From the NCBI GenBank assembly GCA_018398765.1, contig JAHBMJ010003194.1, positions 28,132 to 92,131 on the forward strand: a stretch of 64,000 nt of DNA, in the 5' to 3' direction. Source of the stretch: Chromera velia (taxonomy: Eukaryota > Sar > Chromeraceae). Positions 12,339-23,351 of the stretch are shown here, piece after piece. The notes beneath the pieces were generated by a model, which saw nothing but the letters and a program-made list of their open reading frames with translations, was not told where the DNA came from and did not search any database. The position numbers were made by a program, and so were the translations under genes. Numbering within the stretch: the stretch's first letter is position 1; each line of letters opens with the position of its first letter.

Positions 12339-12755
12339 ATGGTGAAGCAGAAACTGGGTTGGAGATGTGCAATATGCCAAAAAGTCTTGAAGGATGATGT
12401 TGCCACTAAGTATAAACACTTTGCGCACATAAGAGACCACCCCCGAATCCCAGTCGGAAAAGTAGAGCGTCTCGAAGCTTTTTCCCACAAAGATTCACCT
12501 CGAGGGAGCCATATGGAAGCACAGGCTGGATTGGCCGGAGAACCAGCTTTTCAGGGAGAGGTGGGGGCAATTGATGTAGGTGAAGAGGGAGAGATGGAGG
12601 CAGTTGTTGAAGGTGAAGAGGGGGGAGAGGCAGCGCCATTCGCAGGCGAGGATTTCATTATGGTCGAACCAGAGAGCACTGAGTCCCTCCTGAACACTGC
12701 AGAGAAGCTCTCTGCTTCCGAGCTCATTTTCCTTCATGCGCTCACATCAACCTAA
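12339..12755 (+). CDS. Transposase N-terminal segment with a CCHH zinc-finger-like motif
   Basis: The ATG at 12339 opens a 138-codon segment beginning MVKQKLGWRCAICQKVL. CxxC followed by paired histidines (KHFAHIRDH) resembles a zinc finger of the kind found at the N-terminus of DNA transposases. The rest is acidic (Glu/Gly-rich). It ends at TAA 12753-12755, but the same frame continues directly into the next transposase segment (MKHPSFDPATLPRG at 12792). The stop is therefore probably a disabling mutation or is spliced out. Confidence 0.55.
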   Translation: MVKQKLGWRCAICQKVLKDDVATKYKHFAHIRDHPRIPVGKVERLEAFSHKDSPRGSHMEAQAGLAGEPAFQGEVGAIDVGEEGEMEAVVEGEEGGEAAPFAGEDFIMVEPESTESLLNTAEKLSASELIFLHALTST

Positions 12756-12791
12756 ACAAATAACCGGAAGGGTTCTATCTTTCTGAAAGTA

Positions 12792-15662
12792 ATGAAGCAC
12801 CCCTCTTTTGACCCAGCAACTCTCCCTCGGGGAGAGTCCCCTTCGACAATCAAATATTTGCAGCAAAGATTTTTGTTGCAGTATGGTATGTGGGAGGAGG
12901 AACAGAGATTGCCAAGCTTTCCAAAGTTCGAACGGAAAGTATTTTCTGATCCAAGCATTCCAGACGGGGCTCATCCCGGTGCTCCGCCAGCGAATTTCCA
13001 TTTCTTCTATGATATCGCGACCCAATAGTCGTTGCAAAGCGTTTGCTCACACAGCTAGCCGGCCGAAAGCATACCATTCATCTCAAAAAGCAGTTAACAG
13101 AGGGAGGCCCCCTTAGAATGGGAAGGAAAGTGGGCCCCCACTTCTGCACCGGCAAGTACTTTAGGGATGCGTATGCTGAGTTGATTGAAGGGGCAGGGCT
13201 TGATGCAGAGGAGCACGGTATGATTGGAATTGGCCTTTTGGCTGATACTACAGCAACCTTCATCATACCCGTCTACCTTTTCCTCACTTCGACCACCCGA
13301 AAAACCATTGAGTCGAATGAAGGAAAGATGCTTGTGGGGTTTCTTCCCAGGTGGAAATTATTCAGCAACCAGGATGCGACTGAAAAGCAGGTATAAGAAG
13401 TCTTTCTTCCTCCTTCCACTCATTTCATTCTCATTCATTCCCGATTTCCCGTACTGCCTTTCTTTTTCATTCTTCCCCTTTTTCCATTCCCCCATTTCTT
13501 CTTTGCTTCACCTGCCTCCCTCATATGCACTTCACCATCCCTCTATACTGGATTCCAGTGGCACTCGTTTTCTTTCTGCTTCCCTTCGTGCGTTGCAGAC
13601 TGCGGCACTCCGAAAGATGAAGATGGATTGTTTGAGGGTCATTTTGGGTAGCATTTCGAAGGCGGAGAAGAAGCACCCGACTCCAGCTTTCAAACTGGTG
13701 ATTCACGCGCAGTCCACAGGTGTGGGGGAACGTGGATCGAGCTGCGAATGGAAGCTGCATTTTTTTTTTCACCTTTACTTGTCTGACCGACCGTTTGCGC
13801 AGTTTGCGGCGGGAGTGTTTGAAAAAGCAAGCGCACTACTCGAATCTCCTTGTCGGTTTTGTTGGGTGAAGGGGTCTCAACTCAACAAATTTGGGAAAGG
13901 AACGTCGCCATGGGGTCGTTTTCCCAGAAAAACGAAGAAGCAAATGCAGAAAGGACTTGCTGTCCTTTAGGCAGAAAAGAAAAAACAGAAGAGACGGGAG
14001 CGAAATGAGTATGCAGCAAAGAAGAAGCTGTTCTCGATGCACCACTACGATAAGCCCAACCCCTTTTTCTCTCTTCGTTTCTTTCAGCCTTTATATTTTC
14101 CCTTTTGTCTTTTGCACGACTGGGACCTCGGGGTTGCAAAAAGATGTGTTGACATGTTGTCGACGCACTTTTTTCATGAAGACAATGAATCTCGCTTTGG
14201 TACAAAGGCACAACTAGTAGCGTGCAAAGCCTACTGCAAAGAGCTTGTGCTTCCCTCTCAGATGGCGCATCTCTCATCGAGCGGGTTCTTAAAAGTCCCC
14301 AAAATGACAGGCACCCAGTTTCGACATGCATTGTAGGTGCTTCCTTTTGCCTTTGCTTGCAACCGCGTTGACCCAAAGTTGATCGACTTGTTCGCTGACG
14401 TTGCATACGTTGGCTGTCTTCTTCGCCGAGAGTTCTGGGGGTTAAGAATGTTGCTCCGTGGAGCTGCTGGATCGGATGAAAATGTGGCAAATAATACTCT
14501 TCGCATTTTAATTTGTGAAACAATCAAGAAGTTTGTTGGGGTGTTGGAAGGATGTGGGCGGAAATGCTCAAATTTCATGAAAACACATGAAATTTCTGAG
14601 CATTCAATCGGGCAAATCATAGAACACGGGTCTTTGATTGGAACTTCCACTGAGCCTTTTGAGAGAGCGCACAAAGCAGTGAATGCCCTTCTGTCGTGCA
14701 TCACGCGCCGTTTTTTTTTGCGGTCACTGACTCTTCGTCTTGAAGAAATGGAGAGAATCGCAGCAGTTTTTGAGGAAGGGAGAAGGGTGGAAGAGAAGAA
14801 ACAAGTGATAAGGTTTTGTGAGAAACTCCAGAAGAAGTTTGATAGTTTTGTCAGAACTGTGAAACTTTCAGAGGTACAGAATGGAGACAAATTGACTGAG
14901 ATCCGCTTCTCCAGTCGTCTGTTAAATGAGCTTGTTTAGCTTTTGTATATGCGTGTACATTCGTATGACGACGACCGCAATGTGCCTGGTGTAGCGACTG
15001 AGAAACAGAATTCGATTCGTGATGCACTTTTTCAGCATGGAGAAGTCTTTGTTTACAAAAGAATGTATATTTCCTTTGTTAACAAAAAAAGAAAGCTCAT
15101 GCTGCAGGAGAGTGACTTCCGTGATGAGTCTGAGCAGTCCAATATGGAGGACTCTTCCCTTTTTGTTGTGTATGCATGGCCGCAGGGGGGGGATAGACGG
15201 GTGGCAGGCTCTCCTCCACATGAGCATGGGAACTTCCATGCTTTTTCTCCTGTCCGTGCGCAGTGGAGGGACGGTGAGTATAATCGTCCTCGCTCTGCAG
15301 ATATTCAAATGTCTGTAGACGACTTCGAGGCCGAGAAGAAGGTCTGTTTTGGCGTTGTATCTTTGTTTTTTTCTTTAAATCTGCGTGACTCTGCCCCTCC
15401 TGCGTTACGCCAGAGGTGGACAAATGTGTTGTCCGAAAAGCTTGTTTTGGTTGAGGAATTGGAGGAAGCAGGAGACAACGCTTACCCTTCATATAGCGAG
15501 AATCTTCATGCAAAGTATGTTTTTTACAATCGTAAATCCCAAGTGATCTTTGCCCGTCACGTTGTTGATCGAATTTTGTTGATGCCAGATGTGATTTATA
15601 ACTGGAAGGAGTCGCGAAGGCGTGAAGAGCCCCAGCGTGATACCGTTGAATATCGTTTCTGA
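12792..15662 (+). pseudogene. CACTA/Plavaka-like transposase core, disrupted
   Basis: The 12792-13029 segment (W-x-EEE, FERKVFSDPSIP) runs into a one-base frameshift near 13022, after which IVVAKRLLTQLAGRK continues. At about 13220-13360 comes LLADTTATFIIPVYLF followed by TRKTI and LVGFLPRWKLFSN. This matches the conserved transposase segment with a catalytic-type Asp, PVYL, and a G-[FY]-L-P stretch. An intron from about 13390 (CAG|GTATAAG) to 13598 leads to DCLRVILGSISKAEK and a FHLYLSDRPF...PCRFC segment. Next come LLHDWDLGVAKRCVDML and MTGTQFRHAL, the usual downstream motifs. The frame stays the same from 13599 to 15662 and is crossed only by TAG at 13968, 14334 and 14937. The family call rests on motif order recalled from Plavaka proteins. 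Confidence 0.6.
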
Positions 15663-15777
15663 GTCAATTGGTACATCACTTGATAAACCTGGTATTCAAC
15701 GCCGGCGCTGAGTTGATCTATTTGCATAATGTGCCAGTGGACTGATCGACTTCGATGCTATATGATTTATGAAGTAA

Positions 15778-16032
15778 CCTCGGAATAGTCAGAATAGTGA
15801 ATAGTCTACTATTTTGACTATTCTCAACTGGAATAGTTAGAACAGTGAGGTTTGACTAATAAAATAGTGGGAATAGTGGATTTTTACTAGAAGAATAGTG
15901 GGAATAGTGGATTTTCACTAGAAAAATAGTGGGAATAGTGGGTTTTTACTAGTAGAATAGTGGGAATAGTGGGTTTTTGCTAGTGGAATAGTGGGAATAG
16001 TGGACTATTCTTACTATTCCAACTATTTTACT
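15778..16032. repeat. Right subterminal repeats (GGAATAGTGG units)
   Basis: This is a ladder of AATAGTGGGAATAGTGG followed by TTTTTACTAG spacers, with a period of about 33 bases from 15870 to 16000. It then gives way to inverted ACTATTCC words. It mirrors the left subterminal field at 8524-8750 and lies just inside the right terminal repeat. Confidence 0.75.
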
Positions 16033-16037
16033 CCAAC

Positions 16038-16053
16038 TTTTAGCCCATAGATG
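16038..16053 (-). repeat. Right terminal inverted repeat of the 7.5-kb transposon
   Basis: TTTTAGCCCATAGATG, the exact reverse complement of 8508-8523. Confidence 0.75.
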
Positions 16054-16613
16054 TTAAATTCATTTTTAAAGGCATTTCTTTGTGTGCAGCGTCTGCTGTG
16101 ACTGCAGCTTGAGTTGTATCGCTGAGCTGGAGTTTGGCTAGGTTTGTTGATATGACAGTGTTTTTTTTTGCTCTGTGGTCAATAATGACCGTCAATTGAC
16201 TACTGAAATATTCTTAGAAATATTTAAACTATTTCAGACTGCTTAAATTACGTTTAGAATTATATTATATATTTCAAGGTTTTTAGTCATGCTTCAGTCT
16301 GAGTAACTGTTTGGTACCCGGCCCGGGGAGCTAGCTGGCGAGTTTGATAGTGACTGAAATAGCGCCATTATGGTGGTTATGCTTAAACAATTAACCAGAA
16401 TGCTTATATATGAATGAATGAATGAAGTTGGCTTTGCTAGAGTGGAGCCGTGCTCCCAGCAGCCCATATTCATGCAAGAAATCGTCAATCACTCAACTCT
16501 AGAGATAAGGCCAAGCGCGAGATCCCCTGAAGTGCTCGCTTGGTGAGCTCACGAGCAGCATGCGCGTTGTAGGTGGTAATATAAGACTCGAACAGAAGAA
16601 GAAAAGGTCGCGT
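16054..16613. other. Non-coding AT-rich interval
   Basis: AT-rich sequence with a short (TGAA)n run near 16411-16426. It may include the 3' tail of the minus-strand LINE that ends upstream. No gene was seen. Confidence 0.5.
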
Positions 16614-17549
16614 TCACACAAAGACAGGCATGCACAGTGAGTGACAAAGATCGTAAACGGCTCTGCATGCTTCATACGGATCGACTTGTAAAGCCAAAAG
16701 CAGCATCTTTCTCGCTTCTGTTTCGGCTGTATCCGATCCCTCAATTCCTTCTCTCTGAATCCTTTGCTTCACTTTCTTTCTCTCTATCACTTTGTTTAGT
16801 TTATTTCTTGCTTCTACCCAATTGGAGCATACTGAAAGCCGGTGCCAGAGATCATCAATTTTTCTTCCATTTGAACAACCCTCTACCAGATAAAACACCT
16901 CTCCCGGAGAGTTGGCCCCCCCCGTTAAACCCTTCCGATTTAGTGTCAATGTCCTTAGGAGTGGCTCAATCTTCTCATATAAGGCACTTCTTGGCAGACA
17001 GGATATCCGTAGCTTGGGGCCATTCTTTGAAGGCAAAAGAAATAGAGAAGAACGTAAAGAAGACGGAAGAGCTCTCTGTAGTCCTGATAAAGAGGCAGAC
17101 AGGGAGAAGTTGCCCCTTTCTTCCCTGTCTCCCCTTTTGATGCATTCCATTCCCCAGACATCCTTAATTCTGGCAGAAACAAACAAATTCCCCTTCAAGG
17201 CCCGTCTTTCTGAGCTCCGGACAGGGAGAGACGTCAAAAAGTCAAGGCTTGCCCATCTGAACAGACCATTGACAGCTCGTCTTTGCTTCTGCCCCGCTGG
17301 TCCCTTCCATAAATTCAAAAGAGCCTGAGGAATACGGAGATACGAACGGCTAAGTGCAATCTAGAATGAAGCAAAACGAGTACACAAGAGCGCGCGAGCA
17401 GACATTAAATTAACAGACAAAAGAGAGGGTACATGCAAACTCCTGACCGGAAGTCGGGCCGCCCATTGAACAAACCGAAGCCGCAAGTTGTCAATCGCCT
17501 CCCAGTCTCCCTGTTTTATCGGAAAGCACTCCAGGCTATAGAGTGCCAC
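16614..17549 (-). pseudogene. LINE copy 1 C-terminal region
   Basis: Continues the reverse transcriptase: VALYSLECFPIKQGDWEAID (17361-17549), then a second segment (16614-17318). The second segment contains LFRWASLDFL and GEVFYLVEGCSN, which aligns by eye with DEVYVLMECKD in copy 2 near 61790. Copy 2 retains a CDKC pair before this motif; copy 1 does not. Confidence 0.6.
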
Positions 17550-17573
17550 CGGCTCCCAGCACGCCTTCAGCAG

Positions 17574-19301
17574 CTACATCTTTCCCCCAAGAGGCAACCC
17601 CGACAGACTTACAGCCAGACCAATCACCGCCCCCATTGCACGCTCTGCACTGTGTAGGCGTACTTCAATCGACCGAGTCAAATCCCCTCCCTCAAACAGA
17701 AGGCAACCCAAATATTTGTACCGATCACACCAGTCTACTTCCTTCCCTTGGTATAAAATCATGCCGTTACAGCCCTCGCGGTATTCACAAAGGCGCAGGA
17801 CCTTGGTTTTCTTCAGATTGACATTCAACCCCCACTTTTTGCAATACCCCTCCAGGGCATCGAATTTTGCTTGGAGGTCGGCTGCTGAGTATGCAAACAA
17901 GACAAGATCATCAGCATAGCCTATACTTCCCAAACCGGCCCCAGCAAGGTGAACCCCCTCCGTTTCCTTTCCATCTCCCCGTTTTCTTTTCTGAATCTCA
18001 TCATGCAGGTCATTAATGAATAATAGAAAAAGCGATGGGGATAACGCATCACCTTGCTTAACCCCTGCCCCCTCCGGGAATAGAGCCGAGTCTCCATCAA
18101 CTCTCGCTTTCACGCCTCTATACATTGATGCAATCATCAATAGATCTCTCTTCTCTATTCCCTCAGCCTGCAGCTTTGCCAGAAGCTTCAGCCGAGGGAT
18201 AGAGTCAAACGCCTTTGAGAAGTCGACAAATCCGCCCAAGAGCCCCTTCTTGCCTCTTCTATATTCTTATCCCAAGTCTACCACTGCTCCGATCCCCTCT
18301 CTTGTGCCCACCCCTTTCCTAAACCCAATCTGTCTGTCATCAAAACAAGCTTGCTGACGGATTCTATCATCCATAAGGAGACCAAAGAGCTTTGCAAGGG
18401 GGTTAACGACATGGACTAGACGCCAGTCATTCGGCTGTGGCGAAGAGGGACCTTTCGGAACGGGTACAATTCTCAACAAATTCCAGTTATCAGGCCAACA
18501 CGCATATGCATGCATTAAATTAAAGAAAACAAACAAAAAGAAGCGAGAGATGGGAGAGTGACAAAAGCAAAGGTTGAGTTGTTGAGAAGAGATACCATCG
18601 AGCCCTGCCGCTTTCTTTCTATCCATTCCTTTCAGACGATCAGTCACCTGCTTATACGAGAAAATGAATTGCTTCGGGGGCTCCGGCTCCGGATCAGGCT
18701 CTGGCAATTCTTCGCCCTCCCCCAAAACCCGTGCCCAATGGTTTGAGAAGTCTCTTGCCCCTGGTCTTAGACCGTCTTTCGACAACTTTCTCCTTTTTTT
18801 CCAAAGGAAGAGGGGGTCATTAAGCAAATGTGTCTTCGCTTTTTCAGTTTCTGCTCTCTCAAATCTCTTCCTTTTCTGCCGGAAGATCTCTCTCCTTTTC
18901 TTTAAGATGTCTTCCACCCTTTCCTGCTTTAACTCTCTCTCCACCCCACTTGCACAGTCCTCAACTTCTTTCCTTACTTTCTTCAAGTATTCCTGCAGCT
19001 CTTTACATTCCTCATCCTACCACCCTTCCTTCTCTCTAAACAACGTTTTGAAGGTAGGAGGCTGTTGCTTCTCTATCGCTTTCGCTATTACTTCCTTCAC
19101 CGGCCCAACCAAAACCCGACACCAGGCTGTGGCCAAGGCTTTCATCCGGTCTTTCTTATCTTGAGGGCTCACTGGGGAGGAGGTCAAAGAAGAGGGCAAA
19201 AAGGCTGTCGAGGAGGGTGGGGAGGAAGACACAGGAGGGGGTGGGGGAAGGGGAGGCTCTTCGAATGGTTCAACTTCTCTATAATGCTCCCAAATCCTCA
19301 T
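17574..19301 (-). pseudogene. LINE copy 1 reverse transcriptase, with in-frame stops
   Basis: In order on the minus strand: a Lys/Arg-rich linker; KKAAGLDGISSQQLN (RT motif 1); PVPKGPSSPQPNDWR; QIGFRKGVGTREG; FVDFSKAFDSIP (motif A); KQGDALSPSLFLLFINDL (motif B); GYADDLVLFA (catalytic YADD); and LNVNLKKTKV. In-frame TAG near 19018 and TAA near 18267 break the segment, and TAG near 17574 ends it. All are within one reading frame, so the copy died by point mutation as well as by the endonuclease frameshift. Confidence 0.85.
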
Positions 19302-20879
19302 CTTTCACCGCTGCTTTTCTGATAGATCTGTAAAGCGGGGGGCACTGCTGCAGGGATGGGGCATCCGTCCGCTTTCCCGCAGCCTCAAGCGAAGAAGAGA
19401 GGAGAGAAAAACAGATAGATGCATGGTCATGATCGGAGCTAATCAGTCCATTGAAAGCGATTTCCCAGTCTGTGCAAGAGGAGAGAAGGAAAGGGTCAAC
19501 CAATGCATAATCGACAACGGATGCCTCTTTTTTTATGTTCTTTGATTTACAGGTATAAGCACCCGAAAAGCGGAAGTCTTTACCCCCACACTTCCCTTGC
19601 AGACCATTCAGGATGAGTAGGTTGCTTTTACCGCAAAGACGCACCAATTCACGGCCCATGGGGTCGACTGACTGCTTGCATTCTGAATGCCGGATGAAAG
19701 AGGGAGCCGACTCGTCAGAGCCGGTAGATTCGTCCTGTTCGAACAGTTGCTCACGATTCCATTTGAGACCTTCTGGACAGAGCGATGCCGTGTGAGAGTT
19801 GAGGTCCCCCAGGACCACTCTCGGCTCTCCCAAGGGGACAGAGCACAGGGAATCAGACAGGATCTCTTTCGTGTCATCTTTCTTATGATTCGACCAACCC
19901 CCCGGCAAATACACCCCAAACGCATGCAGTTTTCTACCCGACGAGTGGATGGCCACCCTGGCGATGCTCGGCCCTACCAGCTCAAACTCCGGTCTGAGTT
20001 CCCCCCAACGGTCCGATTTGACTAAAAATTAATGCATACGCCTCCAGACCGGATTTCTTTGTCTGCACAAGCGGAATGGACCTTTGTCTTTCTCCTTCTC
20101 CATTCCCTATGTGACCAATTTACTCCTTTCCAACCCCCCAGTTCTAGATCGCAGGACAGGTGTTGTGTTTCAACCAGAACCATAACATCTGCATCCGTTT
20201 CAATGAGCCATGAACGAATGTCCCCATTTTTTATCTTCCGCTGCAATCCTCCCATATTGATGTAGGCAAAGCGCAGACGGTCCCGTGGGTGAGACACCGT
20301 CAAGTCCTGGTAGTAAGCATTCCCTCGCTTCTTGAACTTGCCTCTTCTCACCTTCCAATACTCTTTCACGGCTTTCTGTATGATTATTCTCTCATCCTCC
20401 GACCTTTCTTTCATCAAGTCCCTTTCCTTTACCCATTTGAGACTAGAATCAGGAGAGCGCCTGATTTCAAACCATCTCTCACCACCGTGTAACCTTTTAT
20501 GCCCTAATACAAGTAGAGGAGGAGAAAAAAAAGAAAAAGAAGAAGAAGAAGAAGAAGAAGAAGAAGAGGAAGAGGGGGAAGAGGGGGGAGAAGAAGAATC
20601 CGAAAAAGAAGAAAAAGAAGAAGAGGACGATTTGGGAGGAGCATGCGAGGCAGCAGAGCAAAAGGAAGAAGAATCATCCAGAATATCACGATCTCTCCTT
20701 CGTTTCTTTCTCCTCCTTCTCTTGCTGCGTGGGACGAGGAGTGTCAAGGCTGGCACAAAAGAGGAAGGTCGATAAATAGGAGGGAGATCGCCCCGCGGGG
20801 AAGAGAACTCAGAGTTAGAAAGGCGTGGCGATCCAGAAAAAGGGGACGGAAGGCCCTGTCCCCTCAAGCGAGAAAGCAC
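19279..20879 (-). pseudogene. LINE copy 1 endonuclease (APE-type), frameshifted
   Basis: The upstream part (20022-20879) reaches RFAYINMGGLQRK and DADVMVLVETQHL, which are the N-terminal strands of the endonuclease/exonuclease/phosphatase fold. It ends in a stop. The downstream part (19279-19956, with the frame extending back to about 20010) has RVVLGDLNSH (catalytic D-x-N) and SSDHDHASI (the SDH motif), so all diagnostic motifs are present but in two frames. One missing or extra base in the T run near 20024-20030 would explain the break. The enzyme nicks target DNA to prime reverse transcription. Confidence 0.75.
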
Positions 20880-21101
20880 GTTAGAAGACGGCGAAGGTCA
20901 TGAAAGCAAAACTTCACTCGAGCTGCGATTCAGTGCAGGATCAGATCCTCCGTCGAGTCCCAGCTCACTCTCATCATAAGCAAACAACAAGGAAGAGGAA
21001 GAAGACGAAAAATGCGAAGATGCAGAGAGAAAAGGTTCTTCGGCCATAGCAGATCCAGAAAGAGGAGAAAAAGAGGAGAGAGAAAGAGAGTTCACAGGAT
21101 T

Positions 21102-21279
21102 TTAAACCTGCATGCATGCATTCAACGGGTCGATCAGGCCGGGATGGGGGAGAGGTCCAGCTGGATGGCCCCCCTCCTTCCCAGCACAACCTGACAAATC
21201 TCGTACGGCCCTATGTCCGTTAATCCCTCCCCCCCTTCCTTCTTTCCCCCCACTGCCTGCCGCCGAGGAAGAAGAAGAA

Positions 21280-21340
<61 letters not shown>

Positions 21341-21381
21341 GAGAAGAAGAAGAAGAAGACGAAGAAGAAGAAGAAGAAGAA

Positions 21382-21413
<32 letters not shown>

Positions 21414-23351
21414 AAAAGAAGAAGAAGAAGAAGAAGGAGAAGAAGAAGAAGAAGAAGAAGAAGAAGAAGAAAAAGAAGAAGAAGGGTCCATCTGGTGGCC
21501 TGGCCTCTCCCCCCCCTCCCCTCCCTGTCCGTTGCCCACCTCGTTCCTTCCCTTGCAAGGTCCAGCGGAAGAGGAAGAAAAGAAAAGAGCAGACGAAGAA
21601 GAAGAAGAAGAAGAAGCAGGAGCAGCAGTAGCAGCAGCAGAAAAAGAAGAAGAAGAAGCAGCAGTAGCAGAAGAAGAAGAAGAAGAGGGAGAAGAAGAAA
21701 AAGACAAAGAGGAAGCGGAAGGAGAAGGGGAGGGAGAAGAAGAGGAAGAAGAAGAAGAAGACGAAGAAAAAGAAGAAGCAAAGGGGGAAGAATTTCCAAA
21801 AGGATTCTGACAATTGCCCTGTCTTCCTAGAGAACAGTTCCAGCAAGCCCTTTTGAGCTTAGTGCATCTATAGCGGCTGCAGGTGCTATTTACAGCACAA
21901 CTACATTTGCAGCACTGGGTCCCCTCCTTCTTCGACTTCTTTCTCCCCAAGGCATCCGGAGGACCCGGGCCGTCACCCCCTCTTTTGTCTTTTCTTTTTT
22001 CATTTTCTCCATTCCCTTTGAAGCTTCTTCCGTTATCCTCCTTTCCTTTCTCCCCTCGTCTATCTGTTCCTTTCTTTGTCTCTTCATTTCCTTTCCCTCC
22101 TGTCTTCCCCGTTGGTTGGTTCTTCCCCCCTCCCCCCACTCCAGTGAGAGAGAGAGGAAGAGGAAGTGAAAGAAAAGGAAAAGAAACATCGCATACATCT
22201 GTCACCTTCCATTCGATACCTTCTGCACTCATGTGTTCTTCTTTATCCAAAGAGATGACATTGTCAGCTACTCTGAGAGGAGAGTGGCGTGTATCGAGAG
22301 TCGATGCATCCGAGAGAGGCGAAGGTGTCCTACCTGTGTGAATGTCATATGTGATCGCTGGAGAAGATGACGTTCTATCATACGTTCTATGTCTGAAGTC
22401 TACCGAGAAGGCCTCTCTTCTATACATGCACGAGCCGAGCTTACTGTGATCGCATACTTCATTCCCTCCCTGCCCGCCCAGAAAGTCCTCTTCTATGTCC
22501 TCCCCTCCAAGTTGCTGCTTCCCCTCCCCTCCCTTCAACCCCCCACCCTGACTCTTTGGAGTTCCCGTCTCCAACAAATCCGGAGGTCTTTGGCCCCACT
22601 TCTTTCCAGAAGGCCATCCGCGAGTCCCTTTCCGTGCCCCCCTGAAGTGTCTCCTTGTCCATCTCCCTCCGCCCTGCCGTGACCTGCACATAGGGGGAGG
22701 GGGGGGAAACTGTGTCTTCTCAGAAAAAGCATGAAGGGGAGCGCGATCAAAAACCATCTCTGCCCCACTGACCGGCATCGGATAGACCGTGGTTCCCCCC
22801 GGCCTATCCGTCCCCCCCTCCTCCAGTCGGTCACTGGGGTCTACGGGCTCGTCGCAGGGTGTCGTCAGTCTAATGGTGTGATCATTTCCATCGGAGGTTT
22901 CAACAACACAATGTGACAGAGGGAATGCCGTTTTTTGGAAAGAGATTTGAGACCGAAAGGAAAACATCTTTACACAATTTTCAAGGAGCGCAAACCGGTT
23001 CGTAACCGAGACAGGGGAACGTTCCTTCTCTCCCCAAAATACCCCTTCGCAACGCTTTCCTACCCCCCCTTCAGTCCCTGATCTCAACCACCCCAACAGC
23101 CCAACTTCTTCCACAGCCTGGAGGATATAATTCACAGCTCGCTCTCTGCCCTCAATTTTCTTTCTCTCATTGATTCTGTCTATTTCTTCCTCAAGAGTCT
23201 GAATCGCCACTGCTCGTTTCTCCTTCTCATACACCAACGCCCTTCTCCTCGTCAGCAAACGACTCAACTTCACACAACCTGCCTCATCGCCTCCGAAGGA
23301 TCCGTTATGTGCCGGCACAGAAGGGGTTCGGATCCTTTCCCCCTCCCCCAA
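21102..23351 (-). pseudogene. LINE copy 1 ORF1-like protein with Cys-rich CXC-like motif and long poly-Ser tract
   Basis: This is a 749-codon open stretch without an ATG at its upstream end. A short helical region rich in Arg/Glu (about 23150-23300) is followed by a long low-complexity part. A Cys cluster follows at about 21808-21920 (CCKCSC, then C-x4-RC, then CWNC and GNCQNP). After that come uninterrupted serines encoded by the TTC/TCT microsatellite. Spacing resembles CRC/CXC DNA- or RNA-binding motifs found in some retroelement proteins; LINE ORF1 proteins bind RNA. It ends at TAA near 21102, and the same frame resumes immediately (NSLSLSSFSPLSG). Confidence 0.65.
21268..21487. repeat. 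(GAA)n/(TTC)n triplet microsatellite, about 220 bp
   Basis: Nearly pure GAA repeats with GAG/GAC/AAA interruptions. A second shorter run lies at 20534-20630 and more at 21597-21780. On the minus strand they encode the poly-Ser of LINE ORF1. Such mirror-symmetric Pu/Py tracts can form triplex DNA. Confidence 0.95.

Larger units (their letters stand above)
8511..16050 (+). mobile_element. CACTA/Plavaka-like DNA transposon, about 7.5 kb, with terminal inverted repeats
   Basis: The 16-base word CATCTATGGGCTAAAA at 8508-8523 recurs as its exact reverse complement at 16038-16053. Inside each end is a field of GGAATAGT/ACTATTCC repeats. Between them lie a plus-strand transposase (12339-15662) and a divergent minus-strand gene (8854-11802). 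The ends are locally palindromic, so the exact boundary is ambiguous; ends at 8511 and 16050 leave AT on both sides as a possible 2-bp target duplication, which fits the short duplications of CMC elements. The transposase family is inferred from motifs. The termini do not read CACTA, so the superfamily assignment is moderate. Confidence 0.7.
16614..23351 (-). mobile_element. LINE-type non-LTR retrotransposon copy 1 (ORF1, APE-type endonuclease, reverse transcriptase), inactive
   Basis: Reading the minus strand from 23351 gives a Cys-motif ORF1, an endonuclease, a reverse transcriptase with YADD, and a C-terminal region. ORF1 and the first part of the endonuclease share one frame, crossed only by stops near 21102 and 20898. 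Downstream there is a frameshift near 20020 and in-frame stops near 19018, 18267 and 17574. No ATG begins the first segment, so the copy may be 5'-truncated. It belongs to the same family as the plus-strand copy at 55183-62066. Confidence 0.85.

Noticed and set aside
12339-12755. Stand-alone zinc-finger host gene
   Set aside because: The frame continues into transposase sequence and lies inside the element's terminal repeats.
21112-21830. Plus-strand poly-Glu and poly-Arg frames
   Set aside because: Shadows of the GAA repeat; the minus-strand frame carries the LINE ORF1 context.
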